Program-made: the position numbers and the translations under genes
Shown here: piece by piece, positions 1 through 8,001 of the stretch
Numbering within the stretch: the stretch's first letter is position 1
Layout: every line of letters starts with the position of its first letter
The notes under the pieces: model-generated
Told to the model about the DNA's origin: nothing
Database searches by the model: none
The model's input: only the letters and a program-made list of their open reading frames with translations
Assembly: GCA_902625325.1 (NCBI GenBank)
Contig: CACOAW010000001.1
Span: forward strand, 130,537-172,776
Length of the DNA: 42,240 nucleotides
Direction of reading: 5' to 3'
DNA from: an uncultured Candidatus Poseidoniales archaeon
GTDB taxonomy: Archaea > Thermoplasmatota > Poseidoniia > Poseidoniales > Thalassarchaeaceae

Positions 1-831
1 CTACGTCCTATCTCCTCTGAGGATGATGTCATTCACGAGAAGAGCGGTGCAATAGACAGAAGGCAATTCATGAGGCTGTCTTTCAATACAGCAGCTGGAT
101 TGATTACCACCGCCTCACTAGGTAGTGTCGGATTTGCAACCTTCCTAATGGGCCAATCGGAGGGTGGAGCATCCGATTCTGCCATAAAATTCTATGTTCC
201 CAAGGGTTCTGACGTGTGGTACGGCTCTATGGACAAACAGCCCATGACTTTGCAAGCGTTTGTAGACGAGTCCGCCAACACAACGACAGGAATGGTCGGG
301 GCTGCTGGGCTATGGTCGGGTTTACCGATCATAGCAACCTATGTTCCACATGAGGAGAACAAAAACAAGCCATTAGAAGCAGGGACCCCCCGTTTCCAGA
401 TGATGGACGGGTATACCGCAGGCGGGGCTTATGTAGGATCCGGATACGAGATAGAGGAGAAAGAAGAGTATGCATCATTGAATATTCATGACAATCTAAT
501 CATAGTTTTCGCCAGGTGCCCTCACTTGTGTTGTATTCCCGGATGGCAACTCGTTAGCAACGACTTCACTGCGGATAGTTGGTTACCCGGTGGGACTGAC
601 TCTAGTGGAAACAAATCATTCTGCATCTGCCACTCCAGTAGGTATGACCACACCGTGATTGAGAAAAATACAGCTAGAAACAGGTCTAATGGACAAGAGT
701 TTGACTTCATAGGAGTAAAGAAGACCGGTGGTCCAGCTCCGTATGGAATGCCACTGATTCCGTTCACAGTAAATGGTGGAATGATTGAGGCTCTTCCAGA
801 TTTCATGGATTGGTACACTTTTTGCGGGTAG
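1..831 (+). CDS. Rieske iron-sulfur protein, Tat-exported (5' end outside window)
   Basis: This is the Rieske [2Fe-2S] subunit of a cytochrome bc-type complex, which carries electrons on the outer face of the membrane. The cluster ligands are visible as C-P-H-L-C (about nt 517-531) and C-I-C-H (about nt 619-633). The first ATG in frame is at 70, but the frame is open from base 1 and the codons at 58-69 read R-R-Q-F just before it. They are followed by a hydrophobic stretch, which together form a twin-arginine (Tat) signal. The true start is therefore upstream of the window, and an ATG-70 start would destroy the export signal. The protein is longer than a minimal Rieske, with extra sequence between signal and cluster domain. 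Cytochrome b genes follow within 12 nt, indicating one operon and one complex. The family call is secure; the exact quinol oxidised is not visible. Confidence 0.93.
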   Translation, partial: LRPISSEDDVIHEKSGAIDRRQFMRLSFNTAAGLITTASLGSVGFATFLMGQSEGGASDSAIKFYVPKGSDVWYGSMDKQPMTLQAFVDESANTTTGMVGAAGLWSGLPIIATYVPHEENKNKPLEAGTPRFQMMDGYTAGGAYVGSGYEIEEKEEYASLNIHDNLIIVFARCPHLCCIPGWQLVSNDFTADSWLPGGTDSSGNKSFCICHSSRYDHTVIEKNTARNRSNGQEFDFIGVKKTGGPAPYGMPLIPFTVNGGMIEALPDFMDWYTFCG

Positions 832-841
832 GGAAAAAAAT

Positions 842-1714
842 ATGATTCAATTCTGGTTCTTGTGGATTTTCATTGCTTTCGTAGTCGTGATTGTAGCCTT
901 CACGCTCAGAAGAGAGAGGGATGACATGCCGAGGAAGGACATCTTGAGGGCAGTAGAGACAAATGCCGGTAGCATGGGATTGGCCGAGAAGTTATTCCTG
1001 TGGGCCTTTTCCTGGCTAGATACCAGATTTAGGATTCAAGACTACTGGGGTATGAGCAAAGATTCCTACTACAGCATGCATCGACAGATGCCATTGACAC
1101 ACGCCGAAAAATACAAGCTGAGGATAATCTGGTATTGGTACCCTCTCTATTGCTTAGGTGGAATTTCATTCTTGGCATTCATAATCTTGGTGATTAGCGG
1201 GACCATTCTAGGATTTTACTACGTACCTGGAGGAGATTTGGACTCAGATCCGACACCAGCCTACGCATCAATGGAGTTCATCATGCTAGAGCTTCCCTTC
1301 GGATACATCATCAGGTCTATTCACCATTGGACAACGCATTTCTTCGTAGCAGCGGTATTCCTGCACATGTGCAGAGTCTACTTTACCGGTGCTTACAGAA
1401 ACCCTAGAGAGCTAAATTGGTTGATTGGAGTTGCTTTAATGTTCTTCTCGATATTCTTCGGTTACTCTGGTTATTTGTTACCGTGGGACAGCCTGGCATT
1501 TGGTGCTGCCACCATCGGAATAAACATGGCGATGGCCACTCCTCTGATCGGGGAATGGGTGGCTAATGCGATGTTTGGCGGAACAACACTAACGGGCCAA
1601 ACGGTTGTCAGGATGTACTTCCTACACGTTTTCGTACTACCGCTGATTGTTACAGTTCTCATTCTGGCCCATCTATTCATTGTCTGGGTTCAAGGAATTG
1701 CGGAGCCGCACTGA
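842..1714 (+). CDS. Cytochrome b6-like subunit (N-terminal cytochrome b half)
   Basis: This is the haem-bearing membrane subunit of a quinol-oxidising bc/b6f-type complex, about 290 residues. One N-terminal helix (residues 5-22) precedes the usual four-helix core. Haem ligands are visible in helix B (H161/H162 and H175) and helix D (H262 and H277). Fourteen residues separate the two helix-D histidines, the spacing typical of b6 rather than mitochondrial-type b. The G-Y-S-G-Y-L-L-P-W-D segment near 207-216 is also family-typical. I chose ATG 842; the longer frame from TTG 785 would overlap the Rieske gene by about 45 nt. The gene ends in TGA inside the Shine-Dalgarno of the next gene, which supplies the C-terminal cytochrome b half, so the split is b6/subunit IV-like. 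Confidence 0.92.
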   Translation: MIQFWFLWIFIAFVVVIVAFTLRRERDDMPRKDILRAVETNAGSMGLAEKLFLWAFSWLDTRFRIQDYWGMSKDSYYSMHRQMPLTHAEKYKLRIIWYWYPLYCLGGISFLAFIILVISGTILGFYYVPGGDLDSDPTPAYASMEFIMLELPFGYIIRSIHHWTTHFFVAAVFLHMCRVYFTGAYRNPRELNWLIGVALMFFSIFFGYSGYLLPWDSLAFGAATIGINMAMATPLIGEWVANAMFGGTTLTGQTVVRMYFLHVFVLPLIVTVLILAHLFIVWVQGIAEPH

Positions 1715-1720
1715 GGTGAT
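1713..1720 (+). promoter_or_regulatory. Shine-Dalgarno site for the cytochrome b/HdrD-like fusion gene
   Basis: GAGGTGAT lies 3 nt before ATG 1724 and overlaps the TGA of the cytochrome b6-like gene, implying coupled translation. The same GGTGAT-type motif precedes starts at 5219 and 17830 (minus strand), so this genome uses Shine-Dalgarno initiation inside operons. Confidence 0.7.
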
Positions 1721-1723
1721 TAA

Positions 1724-4537
1724 ATGGGTCTAATTGAGAGATTTGGGAGGATTGCTGACACATACGTCAGCGAGAAAGAGCAATTGCTGGGAGCAGAAGA
1801 GGAAAGGAGGAGAGTTCACACAGGACACGGTTTCTGGCCTACTGAAGTTCTTAGAGATACAATAATTTTCGCTTCGATTGTGATGGTCATTGCATTCTAC
1901 TCTTGGATTATCCCCCCGCCCTTGCACAATGCTGCGGATCCGTACGCGCAAGCTGGTTTCGTCTTCCCTGACTGGTACGTTCTATTCTCTTACGGATACC
2001 TCAGGTGGGGCGAGTATTTGCCACAGTTTGACATCCCCGCTGGACCGATAGGGGAGTTCTTCGGTCAGCCAATCGTGTCTTGGAACGCGGGAGTATGGGG
2101 GGCGATGATCACCGGAATTCCAGTAGCCATTCTCGCCCTGCCACCGTTCATAATCGGAAAAAGGGAGAAGAGAGGCGTTGAGGATCCGTGGTTCGCCACA
2201 GCGGGAGCCGTATACCTAGCGCATGTGTGGTTCATCTCTGTGTTCTCAATAAACATCTTCCTCGAGATGTATGGTCAGAATCGAAGCGATTACTGCTGGG
2301 CTGGTCCTCATGGAACATTTTTCTGCGGAACTCAGCCACCATGGACTGCTGAAGTGTTCAATGCGGTTCCATGGATACTTACCGGTGTTTTCATCTTCGT
2401 TTTGCTGTACTTCTCGGTCAGGAAGTTCCTGATTGGCCCCATGGGATCCAGGCTGACTCCAGTTCTCGGCAGACAGGTGGCCGTCGGGTCTTTGGTCGCA
2501 ACCGTTCTACTCTGCACGATTACTTGGCCAGTTTACGAGAATGGTTTCTGGAATCAAAGGGGACTTGGGACTATGGGATTCTGGGAATACCAATATGATG
2601 CTAAGATAGACGAGTTGGATGGGATAAGAGGGCAACCCGCGGACACTCTCATACACGTAGAAAAGGGACCTGTATGGGAAGATTGGGAGGACGAGTGTCT
2701 CCCGTACGAGGAAACTAACTCCCTGTCCGTCTGGGAGACCATGGAAGAGGGGACAACTAATTCGGAATGGTGTGTTTTGCCCGCGAAACATTTCGTAAAC
2801 TGGGGGATCTTCCAACCCACTCGTAGTCAGATAATAGACTTCAGCGGAGTCAATGGGCACGCCGATACTCAGACATCCAGGAATATTGGGGCGAATGAAA
2901 TCATCTACCAAGGAGCAGATGATGACAGCCCTATCTCAATATCTGAATCTATACAATTCGAGGTGGAGGACCTTGGAATATCGAAAGTTCAAACTGACAT
3001 AGGATGCAACTTCAGAACTACCGTGCGAAATGCAGGCGAACACTCTCAGAGTCTGACGCTGACTGATGATGCAGGGCAGGAAATTTGGTCGAATTCGGGA
3101 TCTACTTGCGAGTCTGGTACAATTTACCTTGACTCTGGGAGATCATACACAATTTCCTTCACCACTAACTCAGAGCAGGTCAATGACTCAGTCACCATGA
3201 TTTCAGACTTCTCAGCAGTTTCCTATCAGCCTCTGTTACTCAAGGAAGACGGGACCGCACTGATAAGATCGGAAGTTAGCCTAAGCGATGAGGAGCTGGC
3301 ATCGTTATCAGTGACAAATCCGACCTTCCAGAAAAACCCAAAGAGCCTTGATGCCAAGCTAATTTACTCGATGTTCATACCCTGTCTGGGTGTAGGGGCA
3401 TTAGTTTTCATGTTGCTCAGAAGCATGGCTCGAGGCTACGAGTGGGAAATGAACAAGTGCTATGGATGCGATTTGTGCGACGATGCCTGCCCTGTGAGGT
3501 TGTTCAACGCTGGAGATAAACTGAACATAATCTACAACACGTGGAACAACGAAGACGACGGAGTCCCCCTTTATTCTTGCCTGACCTGCACGGCATGCAC
3601 CAACGCATGTCCACAATTGGTTGACTACGACTCATATATCGATATCAGAAGGAATCTGGTGGTAGGTGGGCCCCCAGCAACGGAGATACCGCACACGGTG
3701 CTACAGGCGGTACTAGCCGCTGAGGCGGAAGAAGACGCAGATGGCTCTTTCATCCCCGTGGAGGAATACCCGTTGGACTCTAGCATAGGATATTACCCCG
3801 GATGTGTCGACTATATTGACCAAGAAATGGTCTTCAGCCATGTAAATAAAGGAACGATGGATCTTGGAGATGCGACGACTTCAGCTTTCACGATATTCGA
3901 AGAAATGGGAGAGGAAGTAACATACCTGGGTCGAGATTTCTTGAAGTGCTGTGGGCACGACCAGAAGTGGCAAGGGATGAGTGAGGTTTTTGAAAAGTTG
4001 AAGGCTTACAACCAGAAAAAGCTCGGAGAGAGCGGGATTGAGACTCTAGTCACTTCCTGCGCCGAGTGTTTCAGGACCTTTGCTCTGGATTATGAGCTGG
4101 ATGACATGAAAGTGATGCACACGACGGAGTTCCTAATTGAGAATGGATTTGATATGAACCTGAAGTCAAACGACGAAGTGACCGTGACTTACCATGATCC
4201 GTGCAGGTTGGGTAGGCAGATGAACATCTACGATGAGCCACGTGATCTGGTAGGCTCTGTAGAAGGAGTGAATCTAGTGGAAATGGAACATACCGGCGAA
4301 GATGCACTGTGCTGCGGTGTCTCAAGCATGATGTCTTGTAATGAGAACAGCAGGGCACTAAGGGTTCAGAGATTCGATGAAGTGAGGGAAACCGGGGCGG
4401 AAATTATGCTCACCTCATGCCCAAAATGCGTAGCGCACTTCGAGTGTCTGAAATTCGAGGGCGACCCAAGACATGACTTCGAGATTCTTGATGTAGTGAG
4501 CTTCCTAGCAAGGCAGATAGAGGAATCAAAAAACTAG
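1724..4537 (+). CDS. Fusion of cytochrome b C-terminal half with HdrD/GlpC-like 4Fe-4S and CCG module
   Basis: A 937-residue fusion. Residues about 40-270 are a cytochrome b C-terminal/subunit IV-like membrane part with the P-D-W-Y motif at 82-85 and about five membrane segments. Residues about 275-540 are a hydrophilic, probably extracytoplasmic insert rich in beta-type sequence that I do not recognise. A membrane helix follows at about 546-567. Next come two ferredoxin-type motifs (C579, C582, C585, C589 and C619, C622, C625, C629). Two complete CCG domains follow: C694, C742-C743, C779, C782 and C827, C863-C864, C899, C902. CCG pairs bind non-cubane [4Fe-4S] clusters in HdrB/HdrD and occur in GlpC, GlcF and LutA relatives. 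The arrangement suggests electron exchange between a Rieske/b complex and a cytosolic Fe-S active site. Substrate and direction cannot be read from sequence. Confidence 0.9.
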   Translation: MGLIERFGRIADTYVSEKEQLLGAEEERRRVHTGHGFWPTEVLRDTIIFASIVMVIAFYSWIIPPPLHNAADPYAQAGFVFPDWYVLFSYGYLRWGEYLPQFDIPAGPIGEFFGQPIVSWNAGVWGAMITGIPVAILALPPFIIGKREKRGVEDPWFATAGAVYLAHVWFISVFSINIFLEMYGQNRSDYCWAGPHGTFFCGTQPPWTAEVFNAVPWILTGVFIFVLLYFSVRKFLIGPMGSRLTPVLGRQVAVGSLVATVLLCTITWPVYENGFWNQRGLGTMGFWEYQYDAKIDELDGIRGQPADTLIHVEKGPVWEDWEDECLPYEETNSLSVWETMEEGTTNSEWCVLPAKHFVNWGIFQPTRSQIIDFSGVNGHADTQTSRNIGANEIIYQGADDDSPISISESIQFEVEDLGISKVQTDIGCNFRTTVRNAGEHSQSLTLTDDAGQEIWSNSGSTCESGTIYLDSGRSYTISFTTNSEQVNDSVTMISDFSAVSYQPLLLKEDGTALIRSEVSLSDEELASLSVTNPTFQKNPKSLDAKLIYSMFIPCLGVGALVFMLLRSMARGYEWEMNKCYGCDLCDDACPVRLFNAGDKLNIIYNTWNNEDDGVPLYSCLTCTACTNACPQLVDYDSYIDIRRNLVVGGPPATEIPHTVLQAVLAAEAEEDADGSFIPVEEYPLDSSIGYYPGCVDYIDQEMVFSHVNKGTMDLGDATTSAFTIFEEMGEEVTYLGRDFLKCCGHDQKWQGMSEVFEKLKAYNQKKLGESGIETLVTSCAECFRTFALDYELDDMKVMHTTEFLIENGFDMNLKSNDEVTVTYHDPCRLGRQMNIYDEPRDLVGSVEGVNLVEMEHTGEDALCCGVSSMMSCNENSRALRVQRFDEVRETGAEIMLTSCPKCVAHFECLKFEGDPRHDFEILDVVSFLARQIEESKN

Positions 4538-4539
4538 GG

Positions 4540-4809
4540 CTAATCGATGAAAGCGAGAATAGCGGAAAGGGAAGAAAGGAAGACATTCATCACGAAGCCA
4601 ACAACTATTGCCCTTGCAAAGCGGTAGTCCTGGTAACCTAATGCTACCAAGTACAAGAATAACCCTATGAAGATGCCACAAGCGAGGGAAATCCACGCGG
4701 AAGTAATACTTAGGGAGACCGCCATGAAGGCCCATATTGCTGTACCGTGAAGGGTGCCTAGCCAAACCATTGGGTCCTTCCACCACTTCTGTGAGTAGAG
4801 TGCTGTCAT
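4540..4809 (-). CDS. Small membrane protein of unknown function
   Basis: An 89-residue hydrophobic protein with about three membrane segments (roughly residues 15-32, 33-58 and 68-87) and a W-W-K-D motif near the start. It is convergent with the cytochrome/Hdr fusion, with stop codons 2 nt apart, and starts just upstream of the divergent ferredoxin gene. I do not recognise a family. The hydrophobic pattern and the tight fit between neighbours support a real gene. An overlapping minus frame (4526-4834) lacks this pattern. Confidence 0.6.
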   Translation of the reverse strand: MTALYSQKWWKDPMVWLGTLHGTAIWAFMAVSLSITSAWISLACGIFIGLFLYLVALGYQDYRFARAIVVGFVMNVFLSSLSAILAFID

Positions 4810-4827
4810 GTAACCACGAATTAGGGG

Positions 4828-5214
4828 ATGCCAATCAAACTCACTATGATAAGTGTGGACTTAATGGATTCGCTGAAGAGAATGACCAAAATCGAGGAAA
4901 TGCTCAAGAGAAGGGCTGTTGAACAATCAAGAATTAGGATACAACTCAACTCGGTAAGGGCTGAGGAGGAAGCACTCCTAAAGGGCGGGGATGACACAGT
5001 TGCATGGGTAAAAGAAGAATTGTGCATTGGATGCGATCAGTGTACGATAGTATGTGAGGATGATGCTATAGAACTGTACGATACACCGCTACTAAGTCCT
5101 GTATTGAATGTGGATGTAAATAAAAAGGCGAAAATTCTGAGAGACCCTTGTACTGGATGCAAGATTTGTGTATTGGCTTGCCCCACAGATGCGATAATAA
5201 TGATTGATAGGTGA
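4828..5214 (+). CDS. Ferredoxin with two [4Fe-4S] clusters
   Basis: Up to 128 residues. The N-terminal half is a charged helical region, probably coiled coil (K-R-M-T-K-I-E-E-M-L onward). The C-terminal half carries two CxxCxxCxxxC motifs, starting C-I-G-C and C-T-G-C, the second closing with C-P. It is a likely soluble electron carrier or peripheral subunit and may supply or accept electrons for the neighbouring Rieske/b/HdrD-like complex. ATG 4828, 4846 and 4864 are all possible starts. A later start would leave more promoter room from the divergent gene beginning at 4809. The stop is followed directly by a small membrane protein gene whose Shine-Dalgarno overlaps this stop. Confidence 0.87.
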   Translation: MPIKLTMISVDLMDSLKRMTKIEEMLKRRAVEQSRIRIQLNSVRAEEEALLKGGDDTVAWVKEELCIGCDQCTIVCEDDAIELYDTPLLSPVLNVDVNKKAKILRDPCTGCKICVLACPTDAIIMIDR

Positions 5215-5218
5215 TTAC

Positions 5219-5503
5219 ATGGGGAAGGACGATCCAGTCAGGTTCGGGGCAGAGTTTGGCCCTCACAGAACGAAGAGGGCGAGCGGGGTTTCATTGTCTA
5301 CTTTCAAGACCCTGGTGTGGGTCTCTAATCTTGGGGGCCTATTCCTATTCGCAATTGGAATGGAGTTGATGATAACGGGCTCATTCTGGTTCGGAATCTC
5401 ATGTATAGTAATTGGAGTTGCCATTGCGCTCTTCCCATCTAACTATGAGATAGTAGGGATGGAGGAATTGGAAGAAGGATTGTGGGCGGGGGAAGAAGAA
5501 TAA
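5219..5503 (+). CDS. Small two-helix membrane protein downstream of ferredoxin
   Basis: A 94-residue protein with a basic N-terminus, two membrane segments (about residues 30-50 and 53-73) and an acidic tail rich in glutamate. AGGTGAT at 5209-5215 sits 3 nt before ATG 5219, so I prefer this start over the TTG/ATG at 5204, which would overlap the ferredoxin. Family unknown. Its position between a ferredoxin and the respiratory genes suggests, without proof, a membrane anchor for the ferredoxin. Confidence 0.65.
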   Translation: MGKDDPVRFGAEFGPHRTKRASGVSLSTFKTLVWVSNLGGLFLFAIGMELMITGSFWFGISCIVIGVAIALFPSNYEIVGMEELEEGLWAGEEE

Positions 5504-5785
5504 ATGACAGGGACATCATTCCAAAATAGAGTCTGGAATGAAATCAAAAATATTCCCGCAGGCCAAACTAGAACATACAAAGAAATTGCAGTTTCAATCG
5601 GAAATACTGGATCATCAAGAGCTGTTGCCAATGCTTGCGCAGCTAACCCTAATCCAATCACAGTACCATGTCACAGGGTAATTCGTTCTGATGGTAGACA
5701 CGGGGGATACAGTGGACCAGGAGGGGCTTTCGGGAAGAGTGCGCTAATTTCGTCTGAGAGGGAAATTGCAACTAGAAATACTTGA
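5504..5785 (+). CDS. O6-alkylguanine-DNA alkyltransferase-domain protein (MGMT/Ogt catalytic domain)
   Basis: A 93-residue protein consisting only of the DNA-binding and active-site domain of the MGMT family. The active-site signature P-C-H-R-V-I is present near residue 58, so the acceptor cysteine is retained and this is not an ATL protein, in which the cysteine is replaced. The N-terminal domain found in classical Ogt is absent; such short forms are known in the family. It likely removes alkyl groups from O6-guanine by irreversible transfer to the cysteine. The ATG follows directly on the TAA of the upstream membrane protein gene, so they are co-transcribed even though the functions look unrelated. 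Confidence 0.9.
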   Translation: MTGTSFQNRVWNEIKNIPAGQTRTYKEIAVSIGNTGSSRAVANACAANPNPITVPCHRVIRSDGRHGGYSGPGGAFGKSALISSEREIATRNT

Positions 5786-5935
5786 TGAAAACGGCAAAAG
5801 ATGCGATTGAAGCTATTGCCCAGATAAACATGTATGTGCTCTGTTTCAGAGGAGAATCCCACAAATCTGAATCTTTTTCACTCATATTATTTCACTTGGA
5901 TTTGAAATTAGAATGTAAACATGACGGGAGCAAAA

Positions 5936-6580
5936 TCACAGCAATGGCAATAGGAGCACTAGGCCGCAGAGGGGCAAAAGCACCATTGTCGCATTGTCGT
6001 CGATTATCTTCGTTGAGGGTAACTCACCAAGGACGGTCAAAGGAGCTAGCAAGATTGCTACAATCAAATCAGTACCAATCCAGAGATGACAACCAAGCCA
6101 CACGCAGTAAGAAACGACCAGCCCTGAGATTACTGCCAATCTGAGGTCTCTCATCTTTCTCTTTACCTCACCCATTGCGGGGTCGACTAGAGTCATTCCT
6201 AGGACAAGTGGAGCCCCATACAACCCCGTCTCCATTCCGTCTCCTTCTCCCTCAGGAGCAACTAGCAAGGCCAAGGCTACTGCAAGAGCCCCCCATGCTA
6301 GCGCGGAAATCTGCCTAGACTCGTACTCTCTCTGCCCAACAATAACAATTCCTGTTCTAAGTCGTATAGCCTCAATAACGAGAATCAGAATACAAACTAC
6401 GCTAACAAACTCCCTCATCTCTAGGGAAAAAATTGAGGATATATCTTCTCCGTGCACATAGTATAGATAGGGTATACATGCCATTGAGATGTGCGTTAGC
6501 CTTCTGAAAGCATGACCTCCTAAGCCCCCAATCGAATGATTTGCATGATCTACGAATAAGTCGTTATCATCTGAAGACAC
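5936..6580 (-). CDS. Polytopic membrane protein, probable dolichol/polyprenol kinase-like CTP-dependent enzyme
   Basis: A 214-residue membrane protein with about six hydrophobic segments. Three landmarks recall the dolichol/phytol kinase and CDP-diglyceride synthetase-related families: an N-terminal R-R-L-T-H-I segment, a central V-D-P-A-M-G-E with a following basic stretch (compare GDPxAxxxG), and a C-terminal I-D-D-N-A-T segment before a hydrophobic P-L (compare the DDNxTxP motif). A role in phosphorylating an isoprenoid alcohol for lipid or glycan carriers is therefore likely but not certain. GTG 6580 follows directly on the TAG of meaB, so the two are translated in tandem. The plus-strand frame 5782-6144 across the same DNA is a shadow. 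Confidence 0.6.
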   Translation of the reverse strand: MSSDDNDLFVDHANHSIGGLGGHAFRRLTHISMACIPYLYYVHGEDISSIFSLEMREFVSVVCILILVIEAIRLRTGIVIVGQREYESRQISALAWGALAVALALLVAPEGEGDGMETGLYGAPLVLGMTLVDPAMGEVKRKMRDLRLAVISGLVVSYCVWLGCHLWIGTDLIVAILLAPLTVLGELPSTKIIDDNATMVLLPLCGLVLLLPLL

Positions 6581-7468
6581 CTACGAACCACCATCTCTAA
6601 CGGACGAAACCAATATTTCGATGGCCTCTCTAACGGTTATAGAACCGTCACATAGTTCTGAGGTGATTTTGTCTATTTCAGGATGGGAAACTAGAATCGA
6701 ATCCCATTCGGAGATTAGTCTCTCCATCATCATCATCTTTCCCCGTGTATTCTGAGGTTCGCATTTCTCAATAATCTCAACAAGTTCCTGTATGCCATGT
6801 CCTTCTTTTGCCGAGACCAGGACAACCTCACGATTGTCATCGCTGGCGAGACTTAGTGAGGAACGTATATGCTGTGCTGCTGAAGATGCACCCGGCAAAT
6901 CTGATTTGTTAACGGCAATAACATCAGCCAACTCAAGAATCCCCGCTTTCTCTGCTTGGATGATGTCCCCCCTATCCGGGCCGTCAACAAGAAGTAGACG
7001 ATCTACCAAGGCAGCTATTCTGAACTCAGACTGTCCTGTTCCTACAGTCTCAACAATTATTCGAGTCCATCCGCATTCTGAAAGTACGCCACATATCGGC
7101 CATAGGACTGGAGAAATGGCACCAGGGGTCTTTCCAGAGGGTATAGACCTCACGAACACGTTCTCTCGCAAATCGTCTTCTCCCTCCATTCTTATTCTAT
7201 CAGCAAGCAAAGAGCCACCGGACAACGGAGATGTCGGATCTAGGGCAAGTACGGCGACGCGTTCACCTGAAGATGCCCATTTCCTGACCATCTGTCCGAT
7301 AAGAGTTGATTTTCCTGATCCCGGAGGTCCTGTAACTCCGAGAACCCAGCCTTTCGAGGTGTTGATACTTGGGGATTCCCCGGATTTAGAGATTGCAGAA
7401 ATTAGCATTGATAGGCTTCTTCGATCGCCTGATTTTGCTGATTCCAATAGATCACTGATGTCAGTCAT
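6581..7468 (-). CDS. meaB: MeaB/ArgK-type P-loop GTPase, methylmalonyl-CoA mutase chaperone
   Basis: G-protein chaperone that gates cobalamin loading and protects methylmalonyl-CoA mutase. The P-loop G-P-P-G-S-G-K-S-T is at residues 47-55 from this start. The family signature E-T-V-G-T-G-Q-S-E follows, then N-K-S-D as the base-recognition motif. The length of about 295 residues is normal. I chose ATG 7468, preceded by a GGGGTGG stretch, over the longer frame from 7513, which would overlap the mutase subunit by 53 nt. The 8-nt overlap with the upstream mutase B12-binding gene is typical of translational coupling. The adjacency to that gene supports the methylmalonyl-CoA mutase role over other ArgK-like functions. 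Confidence 0.93.
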   Translation of the reverse strand: MTDISDLLESAKSGDRRSLSMLISAISKSGESPSINTSKGWVLGVTGPPGSGKSTLIGQMVRKWASSGERVAVLALDPTSPLSGGSLLADRIRMEGEDDLRENVFVRSIPSGKTPGAISPVLWPICGVLSECGWTRIIVETVGTGQSEFRIAALVDRLLLVDGPDRGDIIQAEKAGILELADVIAVNKSDLPGASSAAQHIRSSLSLASDDNREVVLVSAKEGHGIQELVEIIEKCEPQNTRGKMMMMERLISEWDSILVSHPEIDKITSELCDGSITVREAIEILVSSVRDGGS

Positions 7469-7901
7469 TCCAATTCCACCCCGAACCGTCTCCGACTCCA
7501 ACTGGATCTCCATTTTGTTTACGAATCAGAGCCTCATTCAAGAAATCCAAGACATCTGAAGTTGGGGTTCCGGGCCCGAAGACTGCTCTGAGGCCCGATC
7601 GAAATAGGAATTCTATATCTCTTTCCGGAATAATGCCTCCTGCGAAAACAATTACATTTCCTAGTCTGTTATGTACTAGTTGCTCGCAAATCTTTGGTAT
7701 TAGAGAATTATGCGCTCCAGAGAGAGTAGATAGACCGAGAACCTCTGCATCTTCGTCGTTTACAATACGTACAATCTCCTCTGGAGTCTTTCTGAGACCT
7801 GTATAGATGACATCATGACCCCCATCTCTCAATGCTCTGGAGACGACTTTTGCTCCTCTGTCGTGCCCATCTAGTCCAGGTTTGGCAATCACAATTCGCA
7901 T
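7461..7901 (-). CDS. mcmB: Methylmalonyl-CoA mutase, B12-binding (C-terminal/small) subunit
   Basis: Cobalamin-binding subunit of methylmalonyl-CoA mutase, which isomerises methylmalonyl-CoA to succinyl-CoA. The D-G-H-D-R-G motif at residues 11-16 supplies the lower-axial histidine (H13). The G-L-S-T-L-S-G and G-P-G-T motifs of the Rossmann-like B12 fold follow. From ATG 7901 it has 146 residues, matching stand-alone small subunits, and starts with the usual M-R-I-V-I-A-K-P-G-L-D-G. The frame stays open to 8021, but that extension overlaps the divergent carboxylase gene and is probably not coding, although in-frame ATGs at 7928 and 7976 cannot be excluded. The large catalytic subunit is not in the window. 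Confidence 0.93.
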   Translation of the reverse strand: MRIVIAKPGLDGHDRGAKVVSRALRDGGHDVIYTGLRKTPEEIVRIVNDEDAEVLGLSTLSGAHNSLIPKICEQLVHNRLGNVIVFAGGIIPERDIEFLFRSGLRAVFGPGTPTSDVLDFLNEALIRKQNGDPVGVGDGSGWNWND

Positions 7902-8001
7902 GTTTATGTAAGTTGCAAGTGGCAACATGACTTCAAGCAACCGCATATGAAATTCTATTTTCTCAGGAATGCTCATGTGCGGCCTATTCCCGTCCTCCCA
8001 T

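Noticed and set aside
5782-6144. Plus-strand frame of 120 residues after the alkyltransferase gene
   Set aside because: Its second half is antisense to the well-supported polyprenol-kinase-like membrane protein and it has no recognisable domain. The 150 nt between 5786 and 5935 show nothing convincing.
6792-7559. Plus-strand frame of 255 residues
   Set aside because: It is antisense to meaB, whose P-loop and NKxD motifs are intact on the minus strand.
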